From positions 57,622-121,621 of the forward strand of contig NZ_KV757561.1 in NCBI RefSeq assembly GCF_001712795.1: a stretch of DNA of 64,000 bases. Direction: 5' to 3'. Positions 62,272 to 64,000 of this stretch are shown here, piece after piece. Within the stretch, counting starts at the first letter, position 1. Every line of letters begins with the position of its first letter. The position numbers were made by a program, and so were the translations under genes. The DNA is from Nostoc sp. KVJ20 (GTDB taxonomy: Bacteria; Cyanobacteriota; Cyanobacteriia; Cyanobacteriales; Nostocaceae). A model generated the notes under the pieces. The model had not been told where the DNA came from. It was given only the letters and a program-made list of their open reading frames with translations, and made no database searches.

Positions 62272-63279
62272 ATGAATGCAGCAATCTCCACAGCTTGGGA
62301 CAAGGTTCAAAGCATGATTAACGGGTTCATAGCTTTAGTCCCGAACATTGTCTTAGGGTTAATTGTCTTCATTTTCTTTTTGTTTATTGCTAGCAGAATT
62401 AAGGCACTGGTTAAGCGGTTAACTCGCAACCGTCGCTCCGCTCGGAATCTGGGATTAGTACTGGGAAGGTTAGCCCAAGGGGTAACAGTTTTGATTGGCT
62501 TGTTTATCGCCCTATCCATTGTAATTCCTACATTTAGAGCCGGTGATTTAGTGCAACTTTTGGGAATTAGCGGTGTTGCAATTGGTTTTGCTTTCCGCGA
62601 TATTCTACAAAACTTCTTAGCTGGGATTTTAATTTTGCTGACTGAACCTTTTCAAATTGATGACCAAATTGTTTTTAAAGGCTTTGAGGGAACTGTTGAA
62701 AATATCGAGACACGCGCAACAACAATCAGAACCTATGACGGTCGGCGAATTGTGATTCCTAACTCGGAATTATTTATCAATTCTGTCACGGTGAATACTG
62801 CCTTTGACAACCGCCGATTAGAGTACGATGTCGGCATTGGCTACAACGATGACACTGATCTAGCCAAGCAGTTGATGTTAGACGCAATGTATAGCGTAGA
62901 CGAGGTTTTAAGAGAACCCGCTCCTGATGTACTGGTAATGGAACTTGCTGAAAGCACAGTCAACATCCGTGTGCGTTGGTGGATTAATCCACCGAGAAGG
63001 ATAGACTCTCTTCAATCACGGGACAAAGTACTGTCTGCAATCAAGAAAAAGTTAGTCGCTAATGGTATTGATTTGCCCTTTCCAACTCAACAAATTCTAT
63101 TTCATGACCAAACCGAAGAGACAGATGGAAACCGCTCCCATCAGCGTGAAGGTTGGCCATCTGGTAAAGGTGAAGTACCAAAACCCCGCCGGATCAGCGA
63201 TTCACTCAGGTTACTTGCTCAAGAGCGTTTCTCACAAGATGGCAACAATAAGGTAGATTCTAAAATTAACGAAAAATGA
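62272..63279 (+). CDS. MscS-family mechanosensitive channel
   Basis: A 335-residue small-conductance mechanosensitive channel. TM helices lie at about 20-42, 65-85 and 92-125, the last with the pore-lining pattern LLGISGVAIGFAFRDILQNFLAGILIL. The beta domain follows with FQIDDQIVFKGFEGTVENIETRATTIRTYDG and IPNSELF. A hydrophilic 45-residue tail is extra. Its stop overlaps the start of the DUF2254 gene (ATGA), so the two membrane proteins are translationally coupled. Role: release of solutes on hypo-osmotic shock. Confidence 0.93.
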   Translation: MNAAISTAWDKVQSMINGFIALVPNIVLGLIVFIFFLFIASRIKALVKRLTRNRRSARNLGLVLGRLAQGVTVLIGLFIALSIVIPTFRAGDLVQLLGISGVAIGFAFRDILQNFLAGILILLTEPFQIDDQIVFKGFEGTVENIETRATTIRTYDGRRIVIPNSELFINSVTVNTAFDNRRLEYDVGIGYNDDTDLAKQLMLDAMYSVDEVLREPAPDVLVMELAESTVNIRVRWWINPPRRIDSLQSRDKVLSAIKKKLVANGIDLPFPTQQILFHDQTEETDGNRSHQREGWPSGKGEVPKPRRISDSLRLLAQERFSQDGNNKVDSKINEK

Positions 63280-64000
63280 GAAACGTCAAGTTAAGCAAAC
63301 TTTGGGATCAGATTCACTCAAGTTACTGGTTTATACCATCTGTCATGGCGGTAGCATCTCTTGCTCTGGCTTTCATCATGCTAAGTCTGGACCGCACAGA
63401 CAAGGTAGAAATTGATTATTGGTGGATATATACTGGTGGAGCAGATGGAGCGCGATCGCTACTCGGAACTGTTGCAGGTTCGATGATCAGCGTTGCTGCT
63501 ACAGCTTTTTCAATTACAATCGTGGCGCTTCAGCTTGCTGCTTCTAACTTTGGCCCCCGCCTACTGCGTAATTTTATGCAGGATACGGGTAATCAGGTTG
63601 TACTTGGTACATTCATTGCGACGTTCATCTACTGTTTACTCGTACTGCGGACGATTCATGGAGAAGGAGATGGATATGAAGAGTTTGTGCCACAACTTTC
63701 GGTTACAATCGGCACTTTACTGGCAATTATTAGTATTGGTGTATTGATTTATTTTATTCATCATGCTTCAACAATAATTCAGGCATCTTATGTAATCCAA
63801 AATGTTAGTGAAGATTTACATTCAGCAATTGAGCGGCTATTTCCAGAAAAAATTGGGTGTGGTGAATCAGAAGATAGCCTTGGAGTTGAAGAAATTCCAA
63901 TGTCTTTTGAGGAAGAAGCTTTACCGATTCGAGTTAATGGCACTGGTTATTTACAAGCTATAGATCATGAAGAATTGATAGACATTGCTTGTAAACATAA
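63276..64000 (+). CDS. DUF2254 membrane protein, cut off by the window end
   Basis: The frame starts at the ATG overlapping the MscS stop and remains open to the end (241 codons). Four hydrophobic helices are visible: at about 22-37, then LLGTVAGSMISVAATAFSITIVALQL, LGTFIATFIYCLLVL and IGTLLAIISIGVLIYFI. The block GGADGARSLLGTVAGSMI, with FSITIVALQLAASNFGPRLLRNFM, is the DUF2254 signature. Function unknown; coupling to MscS suggests a role in osmotic or membrane stress. Confidence 0.85.
   Translation, partial: MRNVKLSKLWDQIHSSYWFIPSVMAVASLALAFIMLSLDRTDKVEIDYWWIYTGGADGARSLLGTVAGSMISVAATAFSITIVALQLAASNFGPRLLRNFMQDTGNQVVLGTFIATFIYCLLVLRTIHGEGDGYEEFVPQLSVTIGTLLAIISIGVLIYFIHHASTIIQASYVIQNVSEDLHSAIERLFPEKIGCGESEDSLGVEEIPMSFEEEALPIRVNGTGYLQAIDHEELIDIACKH

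Noticed and set aside
1..64000. Prophage, integrated plasmid or intact insertion sequence
   Set aside because: No integrase, transposase with DDE/HUH motifs, phage structural or plasmid replication genes were found; only non-autonomous elements and the Rpn-type nuclease.

Overview
The window is chromosomal DNA from a filamentous cyanobacterium of the Nostocales (Nostoc/Anabaena-like). The signs are many copies of the HIP1 octamer GCGATCGC, intergenic heptamer arrays (AATTACG, ACTCATT, GTCATTA types), NDH-1 subunit genes of the photosynthetic type, an RbcR-type LysR regulator, a PEP-CTERM protein, an SLH-OprB porin and a 4-Cys-prefix Ser/Thr kinase. I found no rRNA, tRNA, CRISPR array, prophage or intact transposase gene. 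Much of the non-coding DNA consists of small palindromic or MITE-like repeats.

Layout. 0.3-5.4 kb: an iron cluster with a Tat-exported two-domain multicopper oxidase, a helix-hairpin-helix lipoprotein, a ferritin-like protein, an FTR1 permease and, convergent, a metal-chelate binding lipoprotein. 5.5-11 kb: polA, a PEP-CTERM protein, a Cof-type HAD phosphatase and a structured intergenic element that may be a small RNA. 11-19.7 kb: an ArgRS-like protein without a catalytic domain, a Crp-family regulator, two substrate-binding proteins that share one N-terminal membrane anchor, a Hanks-type kinase, rbcR and an NnrU/Z-ISO-like membrane protein. 20-25 kb: a thioredoxin-like protein, ndhF and ndhD.

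25-36 kb is more accessory: an Rpn/DUF4351 nuclease gene with its 3' end duplicated, a large sensor histidine kinase, Uma2, hicBA (hicA has no normal start codon), mazEF-like genes, an orphan DUF433 gene beside a DUF29 remnant, then LapA/DUF1049, a phosphoglucomutase and a RecB-like nuclease. 37-42 kb: a siderophore uptake island (binding lipoprotein, TonB-dependent receptor, AraC regulator with a Fur-like box). 42-49 kb: a small gene split by a MITE, a transglutaminase-propeller protein, a Ca2+-type P-ATPase, recF and MgtC. 50-57 kb: a PEP-synthase-like enzyme preceded by micro-ORFs, an epimerase, an AAA ATPase-DUF4276 pair that looks like a defence module, a baeRF-type protein and DUF1361. 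57-64 kb: a multi-hairpin element, a secreted Pro-rich repeat protein, an iron-uptake-type porin, a truncated DUF389 gene, MscS and the start of a DUF2254 gene.

Iron acquisition is the recurring theme: an oxidase-permease route, a TonB/siderophore route and an SLH porin. The strongest new observations are a 157 bp MITE with 5 bp target duplication that splits a small ORF which becomes exactly in frame again on excision, a hicA whose start position holds ATA, the kinase next to two identically anchored binding proteins, the AAA-DUF4276 pair, and the structured element between convergent genes at 10.9 kb.
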